8,372 bases of DNA from an uncultured bacterium (GTDB lineage: Bacteria > Bacteroidota > Bacteroidia > Sphingobacteriales > Sphingobacteriaceae), in NCBI GenBank assembly GCA_903958995.1, contig CAJBVG010000073.1, forward strand, positions 1 to 8,372, read 5' to 3'. The notes under the pieces are model-generated. The model saw only the letters and a program-made list of their open reading frames with translations, did no database searches and was not told the DNA's origin. How positions within the stretch are numbered: the first letter of the stretch is position 1; each line of letters begins with the position of its first letter. Below are positions 1-6,002 of this stretch, piece by piece. Both the position numbers and the translations under genes were made by a program.

Positions 1-128
1 CATCACCAGCTATCGCATTATTTAAAGATGGTAAATTAGTTCACATGATTGAACGTCATCATATTGAAGGTCGCCCTGCACAATTAATTGCAGAGAATTT
101 AAAGGCTGCTTACGCGGAACATTGTTAA
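1..128 (+). CDS. Bacilliredoxin, BrxA/BrxB family (3' end only)
   Basis: Only the last 41 residues and the TAA stop lie in the window; the frame opens at base 3 and the gene starts off the left edge. The visible tail begins SPAIALFKDGKLVHMIERHH, continues IEGRPAQLIAENL and ends in a terminal Cys. The SPxIALFKDGK, HMIERHxIEG and short C-terminal helix pattern is that of the BrxA/BrxB (YphP/YqiW) thioredoxin-fold family. In organisms that make bacillithiol these cytoplasmic proteins remove bacillithiol from oxidised protein thiols. The family's N-terminal active-site Cys motif is outside the window, so activity cannot be judged. The stop codon lies inside the left arm of the inverted repeat that follows. 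An ordinary thioredoxin is a less likely alternative. Confidence 0.85.
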   Translation, partial: SPAIALFKDGKLVHMIERHHIEGRPAQLIAENLKAAYAEHC

Positions 129-204
129 TGTGCCAATTAGTTAATGTGCTAATGTGCTAATGTAATCATTGGCACATTGACATATTAGCACATTAGCTAA
201 TTAA
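123..204. repeat. Nested inverted and direct repeats built on AATGTGC / GCACATT
   Basis: The gap between the convergent bacilliredoxin and cdaA genes is made of short repeated words. AATGTGC occurs at 127-133, 143-149 and 151-157, and its complement GCACATT at 172-178 and 188-194. Two long stems can be drawn. Stem A pairs 123-137 with 168-182 (15 positions, one G-U). Stem B pairs 135-156 with 181-202 (22 positions, two G-U). They share bases 135-137 and 181-182 and also cross, so only one can form at a time. Repeats of the type ATTAGCACATTAG are something I recall from Bacteroidota intergenic DNA; this is recollection, not a search. The stops of both flanking genes lie within the arms. Confidence 0.85.
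135..202 (+). terminator. Long hairpin, possible terminator or 3' stabiliser between convergent genes
   Basis: As RNA read from the + strand, 135-156 pairs with 181-202 without a break (G-U at 141/196 and 154/183). After one mismatch (157/180) six further pairs join 158-163 to 174-179, leaving a loop of about 10 nt. No run of U follows, so this is not a textbook intrinsic terminator. Read from the other strand the three G-U pairs become A-C mismatches, so the fold suits the bacilliredoxin transcript better than the cdaA transcript. The terminator role is inferred from position only. Confidence 0.4.
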
Positions 205-991
205 TAGATTTGCGAATAGTTCTCTCCAACTCCTCTACAGAAACATTTGTTTTTACTTTTCCTCTGCTTGCAATAGAGATATAGCCGGTTTCTTCTGAGA
301 TAATTACTGCTATAGAGTCACTTTGTTCAGTAATACCTACCGCTGCGCGATGTCTTAATCCTAATTGTTCCGGGAGTTCAGTGTTATCTGTTAGTGGTAA
401 AATACAACTTGCCGCTTTAATTATACCATCCGATATTACAACTGCTCCATCATGCAATGGACTCGTTTTCGAAAATATAGATTCTAATAATCGTTTAGAA
501 ATGCGAGCATTCATTAGCTCTCCGTTGTTTGAGTAAACTTGTTCTTCGTAAGTTCTAGCAAAAACAATTAATGCTCCAATTTTTGCTTGCGACATATTTC
601 TACAGGCTTCAACAATTGGATATAAATTTAACTGATCGGTATCGTTAATAATGGTATTACCCAATAATACTTTTCGCCAAAAACTATTTTTTCTGGAAAC
701 TGTATTTCTGCCAATAAGAAGTAAAAATCGTCGAATTTCTTGTTGAAATACAATGATTAATGCAATAACCCCAACTCCAATTACTTTATCAAGAATGCCC
801 GAAAGTAGTTGCATATTCAAGGCTTTCACGCCTATCCAAAGTAAATAGATGAGCATCAATCCAATAAAAATATTAACGGCAATAGTGCCACGAATTAGGT
901 TGTAAATTTGATAGATGATAAATGCTACGAGCACAATATCAATCACATCAAAAATACCAACTTTAAATAATCCTAAATCAAATGGTTCCAT
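197..991 (-). CDS. cdaA: Diadenylate cyclase CdaA (membrane-bound c-di-AMP synthase)
   Basis: This 264-residue protein has the CdaA (YbbP/DacA) plan. Three hydrophobic segments at about residues 13-33, 37-56 and 67-90 form the membrane anchor, followed by a cytoplasmic DAC (DisA_N) domain from about residue 110. Both catalytic signatures are intact: DGA at 181-183 in PLHDGAVVI and RHR at 213-215 in LGLRHRAAVGIT. The family condenses two ATP into cyclic di-AMP, a messenger tied to osmotic and cell-wall control. The ATG start places the first membrane helix as expected, and the length is typical. It lies 24 nt downstream of folP on the same strand, so the two are probably one transcription unit. 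Its TAG stop falls inside the right arm of the adjacent hairpin. No CdaR-type regulator gene is next to it here. Confidence 0.95.
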   Translation of the reverse strand: MEPFDLGLFKVGIFDVIDIVLVAFIIYQIYNLIRGTIAVNIFIGLMLIYLLWIGVKALNMQLLSGILDKVIGVGVIALIIVFQQEIRRFLLLIGRNTVSRKNSFWRKVLLGNTIINDTDQLNLYPIVEACRNMSQAKIGALIVFARTYEEQVYSNNGELMNARISKRLLESIFSKTSPLHDGAVVISDGIIKAASCILPLTDNTELPEQLGLRHRAAVGITEQSDSIAVIISEETGYISIASRGKVKTNVSVEELERTIRKSIN

Positions 992-1015
992 GCTTAAAGA
1001 TAATAATTCTAACGA

Positions 1016-1867
1016 TTATTTAGTTTTTTTCCATAATGCAATACACTCTTTAGCTTCCTTTACATCATGAACTCGTAATAGTTGAGCCCCTTTTTCTAAT
1101 GCTATAGCATGAAGTGCAGTAGTGCCATTTAGCGATTCCTCTGCAGTAATTCCTAAGGTTTTATAGATCATCGATTTTCTTGATAATCCTACTAAAAGGG
1201 GGTATGGTAACTGATGAAGTTCTTCAAGTCGAGAAAGTAATTCGAAATTTTGATCAATGTTTTTTGCAAAACCAAAGCCCGGATCAAGTATGATGTTGTG
1301 GAAATTCAAGTCGTTCAGTTGTTTTATTTTCCCTGATAAATGCAAGATCACATCATTAACTAAGTCATCGTAAGTATTCATGCTTTGCATAGTTTGGGGC
1401 GTTCCTCGCATGTGCATCATAATATATGGGCATTGATTACTAGCAATTACATTAAACATATTTGGGTCGAGCTCCCCCCCAGAAATGTCATTAATAATGT
1501 CAATACCTTGATCAATAGCCTTTTTAGCAATACCTGATCGAAATGTATCTAATGATAAAACTACCTTAGGAAATGTGCTTCGAAGTGTTGGTAAAATGGA
1601 AGATATTCGCTGCCATTCTTCCTCTTCAGAAATATCTTCTGCTTGAGGGCGAGTGGAATAAGCCCCTAAATCTAGAATGTCGGCACCTTCAGATATCATT
1701 ACATTAGCTTGTTCTAAAACCTCTGTAACCGTTTGTTTTCTGCTATCCGAATAAAAGGAATCAGGAGTAATGTTAATTATCCCCATAACCAATGGGTCCG
1801 ATCCTCCGATAATTAAACCTTTAACTTCGATGGTTGGTTTATTGTAAAAAATCTTATTTTTATGCAC
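1016..1867 (-). CDS. folP: Dihydropteroate synthase FolP
   Basis: The protein (283 residues) shows the FolP TIM-barrel signatures in order: MGIINITPDSF (28-38), ADILDLGAYSTRP (62-74), SLDTF (105-109), NDISGG (126-131), MHMRGTP (151-157), DPGFGF (195-200), GLSRK (227-231) and RVHD (265-268). It joins p-aminobenzoate to dihydropterin pyrophosphate in folate synthesis and is the sulfonamide target. The STRP motif is followed by Gln where many family members have Gly. The start appears to be GTG: an in-frame TAA lies 9 nt upstream (minus-strand reading of 1877-1879), and the first in-frame ATG (residue 28) would cut into the barrel. It is the first gene of a pair with cdaA and is divergent from the DUF1599 gene, with only 19 bp between the starts. 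Confidence 0.95.
   Translation of the reverse strand: MHKNKIFYNKPTIEVKGLIIGGSDPLVMGIINITPDSFYSDSRKQTVTEVLEQANVMISEGADILDLGAYSTRPQAEDISEEEEWQRISSILPTLRSTFPKVVLSLDTFRSGIAKKAIDQGIDIINDISGGELDPNMFNVIASNQCPYIMMHMRGTPQTMQSMNTYDDLVNDVILHLSGKIKQLNDLNFHNIILDPGFGFAKNIDQNFELLSRLEELHQLPYPLLVGLSRKSMIYKTLGITAEESLNGTTALHAIALEKGAQLLRVHDVKEAKECIALWKKTK
1834..1862 (+). promoter_or_regulatory. Weak candidate promoter for the DUF1599 gene
   Basis: The Bacteroidota promoter consensus is TTG near -33 and TAnnTTTG near -7, about 19-21 nt apart. Here TTG at 1834-1836 is followed after 18 nt by TATTTTTA at 1855-1862, a 7-of-8 style match lacking the final G. It lies inside the 5' coding part of folP on the opposite strand, and would give a leader of about 15-20 nt before the TTG start at 1887. 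AT-rich DNA yields such matches by chance, so this is only a candidate. Confidence 0.25.
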
Positions 1868-1886
1868 TTGGTAAAATTATAAAAAA

Positions 1887-2438
1887 TTGCAAACGAATAC
1901 ATCATTAGAATACGATCAAGTTATACAAGCTTGTAAAGATTTGTTTATAAAGAAAACAAAAGATTACGGAACGGCATGGCGAATATTGCGTTTACCATCC
2001 ATTACCGATCAGATTTTCATTAAGGCTCAGCGAGTTCGCACCATCGAAGATAAGAAAGTTAGTAAAGTCGACGAGGGTATTATCTCGGAATACGTTGGCA
2101 TTGTTAATTATTGCATAATTGCAATGATTCAACTCGATTTAGGGGAAACGGAAACGGATCTCGACATTGAAGCGTCGCGAGTGAGTTCATTTTATGATCA
2201 AAAAGTAAAAGAGACGAAAGATTTAATGATGGATAAAAACCACGATTATGGGGAAGCTTGGAGAGATATGCGTTTGGCATCGTTAACAGATTTAATTTTG
2301 ATGAAGTTAATGCGCGTTAAACAAATTGAAGACAATCAAGGTTCAACTTTAGTGTCGGAAGGTGTTATTGCGAATTATCAAGACATGCTAAACTACTCTG
2401 TGTTCGCATTAATAAAATTGAATTATAATCAACAATAA
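1887..2438 (+). CDS. DUF1599 protein with two tandem domain copies
   Basis: This 183-residue soluble protein is built from two copies of one helical module, about residues 14-84 and 108-178. Residues 17-55 and 111-149 align without gaps with 22 of 39 identical. The shared pattern is KDL, DYGxAWR, RLxSxTD, then K, RV and IED, followed in each copy by an EG(I/V)I segment and NYxxxAxIxL. This matches DUF1599, which I recall was renamed a nucleotide-modification-associated domain. The DYG-W and E/N-Y helices resemble all-alpha MazG-like NTP pyrophosphatases, but that is inference and no enzyme activity is shown. The start is TTG: an in-frame TAA sits at 1872-1874, no ATG or GTG follows it, and the first in-frame ATG (residue 80) would lose repeat one. 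It is divergent from folP and 11 nt upstream of the BT_3928-family gene. Confidence 0.85.
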   Translation: MQTNTSLEYDQVIQACKDLFIKKTKDYGTAWRILRLPSITDQIFIKAQRVRTIEDKKVSKVDEGIISEYVGIVNYCIIAMIQLDLGETETDLDIEASRVSSFYDQKVKETKDLMMDKNHDYGEAWRDMRLASLTDLILMKLMRVKQIEDNQGSTLVSEGVIANYQDMLNYSVFALIKLNYNQQ

Positions 2439-2449
2439 TAAATTTAGCT

Positions 2450-3562
2450 ATGTTAAAATTAAGCAGATATCTTGTTGGAATATTATTTATTATTTCGGGT
2501 TTAATAAAATTAAACGATCCGATTGGTTTTTCAATAAAACTAGAAGAATACTTCGTAATATTTGGTATGGATTGGTTAGGCGCTTATGCTTTATCTTTAT
2601 CGGTAATTATTTGCGCGGTAGAAGTAGTATTAGGTATCGCCTTGTTATTGGGCATCATGCAAAAGCAATTAGCATGGGTGCTTTTATTTATGATTATTTT
2701 CTTTACATGGCTAACAGGTTATTCTGCTGTTACTAACAAAGTAACTGATTGCGGATGCTTCGGAGATGCTATAAAATTAACACCTTGGCAGAGTTTCTCT
2801 AAGGATTTAGTATTGATGTTTTTCATCGCTATTATTTTTGTTTATCGTAATAAAATCAATTCTACTTTATCATCTGTAAAACAAATCATCTATGTATTAA
2901 GTGCGTATGTCATTACGATTAGTATTGGAATTTATAGCGTAATGTATTTGCCTACTGTTGATTTTCTACCTTACAAAATCGGAAATAATATTCCGGAATT
3001 AATGAAGATTCCAGATGGTGCTCCAAAAGATTCTTTCGAAACGAAAATGATTTATGCTAAAGATGGGAAAGAGCAAGCCTTTACATTAAAAGATTATCCA
3101 TGGCAAGACAGTACTTGGAAGTGGGTAAGAACTGATAATATTTTGATTAAAGAAGGATATCATCCTAAAATAAAAGATCTTCGAATTTCAGATGCAGATG
3201 GTAACGACTATTCAGAAGATATTATTAATCACCCTGACTATTCCTTATGGGTTGTTTCTTATGATTTAGAGAAAGTGAATACTGGAGCGTATGTAAAAAT
3301 TAACGAAGTAGCCGCCTTGCTTGAGAAAAATTTAAAAATCCGAAGCATAGGATTAACTTCTTCTAACGATATTTCTACTGAAAACTTCAGACACGAACAA
3401 AATGTATCATTCCCTTTTTATTATTGTGATGCAACTACTTTAAAAACTATGGTTCGCGCAAACCCAGGAATTTTATTAATTCATAATGGGGTAGTTGAAG
3501 GTAAATGGTCGTTCCGAAGTTTCCCGACATATGAAAACCTAATCAAGCAATTAAAAAACTAA
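2450..3562 (+). CDS. BT_3928-family membrane protein: DoxX/MauE-like domain plus thioredoxin-like tail
   Basis: The 370-residue protein starts with a DoxX/MauE-like membrane domain. Hydrophobic segments lie at about 5-20, 45-68, 74-93, 118-133 and 146-167, with the pair CGC (101-103) in TDCGCFGD, a feature of the MauE branch. The part after residue 170 is hydrophilic. Its end, FPFYYCDATTLK followed by ANPGILLIHNGVVEGKW (337-353), looks like the C-terminal half of a thioredoxin or TlpA fold with its cis-Pro loop. The position where CxxC would be expected (WVVSYDLEK, 267-275) has no Cys; the only Cys in this tail is C326. Relatives next to DUF1599 and folP are known as the BT_3928 family, with no established function. 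A redox role is suggested by the CGC pair but not proven. The gene overlaps the next one by one base. Confidence 0.8.
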   Translation: MLKLSRYLVGILFIISGLIKLNDPIGFSIKLEEYFVIFGMDWLGAYALSLSVIICAVEVVLGIALLLGIMQKQLAWVLLFMIIFFTWLTGYSAVTNKVTDCGCFGDAIKLTPWQSFSKDLVLMFFIAIIFVYRNKINSTLSSVKQIIYVLSAYVITISIGIYSVMYLPTVDFLPYKIGNNIPELMKIPDGAPKDSFETKMIYAKDGKEQAFTLKDYPWQDSTWKWVRTDNILIKEGYHPKIKDLRISDADGNDYSEDIINHPDYSLWVVSYDLEKVNTGAYVKINEVAALLEKNLKIRSIGLTSSNDISTENFRHEQNVSFPFYYCDATTLKTMVRANPGILLIHNGVVEGKWSFRSFPTYENLIKQLKN

Positions 3563-4620
3563 TGCTTCTTTATTTCATTCGAAAAGTATTATACGGTGTA
3601 TTAGTAATGATGGGTGTTATATCCATTGTGTTTATGTTATTTGCTATACTACCAGGTGATGCTGCACGAATGACTCAAGGGCAACGTACTGATGTGGCTT
3701 CTTTAGAAGCAGTACGAAAAGAGTTCGGACTTGATAAGCCAAAGCATATTCAGTTTCTATTGTATATCAATGATGTTTCACCAATTTCTTTAAACACTAC
3801 AGATTCTGCATCGAAATCAAAATATAATTATTTTCAACTGATACCAGTTTCTTCTACTAGTGCAATCGTTTTAAAAGCACCTTATTTACGCAGGTCATAT
3901 CAGTCGCAAAAAAAAGTGTCGGATATTCTATTAGAAACCATTCCGAACACTGCTGTACTTGCATTAACTTCCATGATATTTGCGAGCATCATTGGCATTG
4001 CTTTGGGACTGCTGGCTGCATTATATAAAGACACTTGGATAGATCGAGCTTCAATGTCGTTTGCAATCCTTGGGGTTTCTATGCCTTCCTTTTTTGCAGG
4101 TATTTTAATTGCTTGGGTGTTTGCATTCTTACTCGGGCATTATACTGGTCTAAACATGTCGGGAAGTTTATACGACTACAATCCGTTTAATGGAGAAGAA
4201 TTGCAATTGAAAAATTTAATACTTCCTACACTAACCTTGGGTTTACGTCCGCTATCTATAATTGTGCAACTAACACGAAGTTCTATGTTAGATGTAATGA
4301 AAATGGATTATATCCGTACAGCTCGTGCTAAAGGCTTATCACCATTTCAAGTGGTATGGCGACATGCCTTGAAAAATGCGATGAACCCAGTGGTTACTGC
4401 TATTTCAGGTTGGTTCGCTTCACTTATGGCAGGAGCATTTTTCGTAGAATATATTTTTAGTTGGAATGGTCTTGGTAAAATTACCGTTGATGCTTTAGAA
4501 CTATCAGACTTACCCGTAGTAATGGGAGCAGTATTGTTTATTGCTTTTCTATTTGTAGTAGTCAACTTACTTGTTGATATAAGCTATAGCTTACTCGATC
4601 CTCGAGTTAAATTAAACTAA
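3562..4620 (+). CDS. ABC transporter permease, OppB/DppB family
   Basis: This 352-residue inner-membrane protein carries the features of the peptide/nickel type permease family. The N-terminal helix (about 4-30) ends in ILPGDAA, followed by a conserved region with FGLDKP (55-60). The core BPD_transp_1 domain covers about 125-345, with the ATPase-docking EAA loop YIRTARAKGLSPFQVVWRHA (250-269) continuing to NAMNPVV. The signature FVEYIFSWNGLGK (294-306) and the C-terminal DPRVK are also present. Between the N-terminal part and the core is an insert (about 71-118) that is longer than I expect for OppB or DppB. The ATG shares its A with the stop of the gene before, so translation is probably coupled. 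No binding protein, partner permease or ATPase is in the window, so the substrate cannot be named. Confidence 0.9.
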   Translation: MLLYFIRKVLYGVLVMMGVISIVFMLFAILPGDAARMTQGQRTDVASLEAVRKEFGLDKPKHIQFLLYINDVSPISLNTTDSASKSKYNYFQLIPVSSTSAIVLKAPYLRRSYQSQKKVSDILLETIPNTAVLALTSMIFASIIGIALGLLAALYKDTWIDRASMSFAILGVSMPSFFAGILIAWVFAFLLGHYTGLNMSGSLYDYNPFNGEELQLKNLILPTLTLGLRPLSIIVQLTRSSMLDVMKMDYIRTARAKGLSPFQVVWRHALKNAMNPVVTAISGWFASLMAGAFFVEYIFSWNGLGKITVDALELSDLPVVMGAVLFIAFLFVVVNLLVDISYSLLDPRVKLN

Positions 4621-4905
4621 TCTTTTTTATAGGTCACAAAGGACACTAAGTACACACAATGGTACACAAAGAAAAAAATAAGCAATCTGCTTCGTGAAAC
4701 TTTGTGGGCTAAAAGATCTCCTGGTCACAAAGGACACTAAGTACACACAATGGTACACAAAGAAAAATGTGTAATCTGCTTCGTGATACTTTGTGGGAAC
4801 TTCGTGAAACTTTGTGGGATAAAAAAAACTGTGGTCACAAAGGACACTAAGTACACACAATGGTACACAAAGTGATAGGCATGTTTACTTTGTGGGCTAT
4901 AAAAC
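4621..4905. repeat. REP-like palindromic repeat cluster, three units, in a convergent gap
   Basis: The whole gap between the convergent permease and aroK genes is repeat DNA. A 40-base block starting GGTCACAAAGGACACTAAG is present three times without change, at 4632-4671, 4723-4762 and 4833-4872. Each is followed by a right arm containing CTTTGTGGG, at 4700-4708, 4789-4797 (doubled by a second copy at 4810-4818) and 4888-4896; most right arms also carry CTTCGTGA. CACAAAG in the left arm pairs with CTTTGTG in the right, with further CAC/GTG and AAG/CTT pairs, so each unit can form an imperfect hairpin on either strand. Spacers between units differ. The position suggests a bidirectional terminator or a mobile REP-type element; I recall similar CACAAAG repeats in Bacteroidota. 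I see no coding sense in it. Confidence 0.9.
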
Positions 4906-5409
4906 TTACAATAACGCTATTACTTGTTTCGTCTCGATATGCAAACCATTAACGGTAAAATGAGCTTGCTCATAAATAGATTTACGTTCCTGAAAAGTTT
5001 CTTCGATGAACGTCATCAAGTCATCTTCTTTTTTATCTTTTATAGTAGGGCGAATATTTTTTGCGTTCGATAAACGATTGAAAATACTTTTGGTATCCAG
5101 TTGAATGTAGAAGCTAGTTCCTGTGGAATTGATGTATTCGATATTATTGAAAAAGCATGGCGTTCCGCCACCTGTAGCCATTACAAATCCTTCTAAATGT
5201 TCAAAAGATTTTAATAATTCAGATTCCATATTGCGAAACGATTCCTCCCCAAGATATTTGAAAATTTCGCTAATACTGCATTTCGCTTTCTTCTCAATCT
5301 CTTTGTCGAGATCAATAAATGGTAATGAAATCTCCTTTGACAGTTTTTTGCCAAAGGTGCTCTTTCCTGAACCCATAAAACCGATGAGGAAAATTTTACG
5401 AGACTTCAT
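4906..5409 (-). CDS. aroK: Shikimate kinase AroK
   Basis: The product, 167 residues, is the normal size for shikimate kinase, which phosphorylates shikimate with ATP on the way to chorismate and aromatic amino acids. The Walker A loop is GFMGSGKST (10-18). Shikimate-binding residues are seen as DLD (33-35), R59 in GEESFR (54-59) and the GGG of ATGGGTP (78-84). R120-P121 mark the lid, and R142 with Y146 form the usual RxxxY near the C-terminus. Nothing essential is missing, and the protein should be cytoplasmic. The ATG starts 4 nt after the phosphoribosyltransferase stop on the same strand, so the two are probably co-transcribed. The gene runs into the palindromic repeat cluster at its 3' end. 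Confidence 0.96.
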   Translation of the reverse strand: MKSRKIFLIGFMGSGKSTFGKKLSKEISLPFIDLDKEIEKKAKCSISEIFKYLGEESFRNMESELLKSFEHLEGFVMATGGGTPCFFNNIEYINSTGTSFYIQLDTKSIFNRLSNAKNIRPTIKDKKEDDLMTFIEETFQERKSIYEQAHFTVNGLHIETKQVIALL

Positions 5410-5413
5410 TTAC

Positions 5414-5923
5414 TTACGATAAGTATACTGCGTCTTCTGATTTTTTAGTGGAGAACACTACTGAAATATGTTCTTGCGATATAGTTGAAATGGTATACCC
5501 CGCAAAGTCGATGTGTACAGGGTACATTTTATGACTGCGATCAATCAGTACAGCGATTCTGATTTTTTTAGTAGGGATGTTTAAGAACACAGCTAATCCA
5601 TAAACTAATGTCTTGCCTGAATGTAAAACATCATCAACAAGAATTATCGTTTTATTTTTACATTTTAAAATTGGAGTATCCACTTCTGCTTCCAAATGGT
5701 CGCTGTCTTTATTTAAAGTGATTTCAATAAGCTCAATTTTAATTTTAGATATTTTTTCTAGAACAGCTTTCAATCGCTTAGCTAAAACATAGCCACGGTT
5801 TGCAATACCTGCAATCACGATCGTTTTTTCTTCGAAACAATCTTCTAATATTTGATAAGCCATACGGTCTACCTTTTGTTGAATCTGAACACTGTTCAGT
5901 ATTTGAATTCCTTTAGCAGCCAT
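5414..5923 (-). CDS. Phosphoribosyltransferase, PyrR-like
   Basis: A 169-residue type I phosphoribosyltransferase. The PRPP-binding loop is ILVDDVLHSGKT (94-105), with its two acidic residues D97-D98. IANRGYVLAKRL (40-51) matches the pyrophosphate-loop region. Beyond the loop, AVLIDRSHKMYPVHIDFAGY (124-143) resembles the PyrR segment with VDRGHRELPI-like sequence, and the length is close to PyrR (about 180). PyrR proteins regulate pyrimidine genes and often have weak uracil phosphoribosyltransferase activity. Whether this one binds RNA is unknown, and no pyr gene is nearby, so I give no symbol. It is probably co-transcribed with aroK, 4 nt downstream. A 79-nt repeat-rich gap separates it from the gene upstream. 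A hypoxanthine-type enzyme is the main alternative. Confidence 0.85.
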   Translation of the reverse strand: MAAKGIQILNSVQIQQKVDRMAYQILEDCFEEKTIVIAGIANRGYVLAKRLKAVLEKISKIKIELIEITLNKDSDHLEAEVDTPILKCKNKTIILVDDVLHSGKTLVYGLAVFLNIPTKKIRIAVLIDRSHKMYPVHIDFAGYTISTISQEHISVVFSTKKSEDAVYLS

Positions 5924-6002
5924 CTTTATAAATTCTAAATTCTAAGTTTTAAATTCTAAATTAAAGAGTTATTTCTCATATCTAACATCTCAATTCTTAT
6001 AT
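5924..6002. repeat. AT-rich word repeats (TAAATTCTAAATT and ATCTMA type)
   Basis: The 79-nt gap holds two low-complexity runs. The 13-mer TAAATTCTAAATT occurs exactly at 5929-5941 and 5950-5962, with a shortened copy overlapping at 5936-5945. Next to it, 5971-6002 is a string of related words (TTTCTCATATCTAACATCTC, then AATTCTTATATCT). These are direct repeats, with no long stem. The run sits between two genes of the same strand, where the phosphoribosyltransferase promoter would be expected, but I see no TAnnTTTG box here. Confidence 0.75.

Noticed and set aside
4347..4565. Minus-strand open frame of 72 codons
   Set aside because: It is antisense to the conserved core of the ABC permease and shows no family features.
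4621..4630. T-run just after the permease stop as an intrinsic terminator
   Set aside because: No stem precedes it; the run follows the coding end directly.
4627..4860. Minus-strand open frame of 77 codons
   Set aside because: It lies wholly in the palindromic repeats; its protein repeats CVLSVLCD-like words produced by the DNA repeat, so it is not a gene.
4632..4896. Repeat cluster as a CRISPR array
   Set aside because: The units are palindromic with imperfect right arms, the spacers are not uniform in length, and one right arm is doubled; there are no cas genes.
5123..5422. Plus-strand open frame of 99 codons
   Set aside because: It is antisense to aroK, whose motifs are intact, and its protein looks like a shadow translation.
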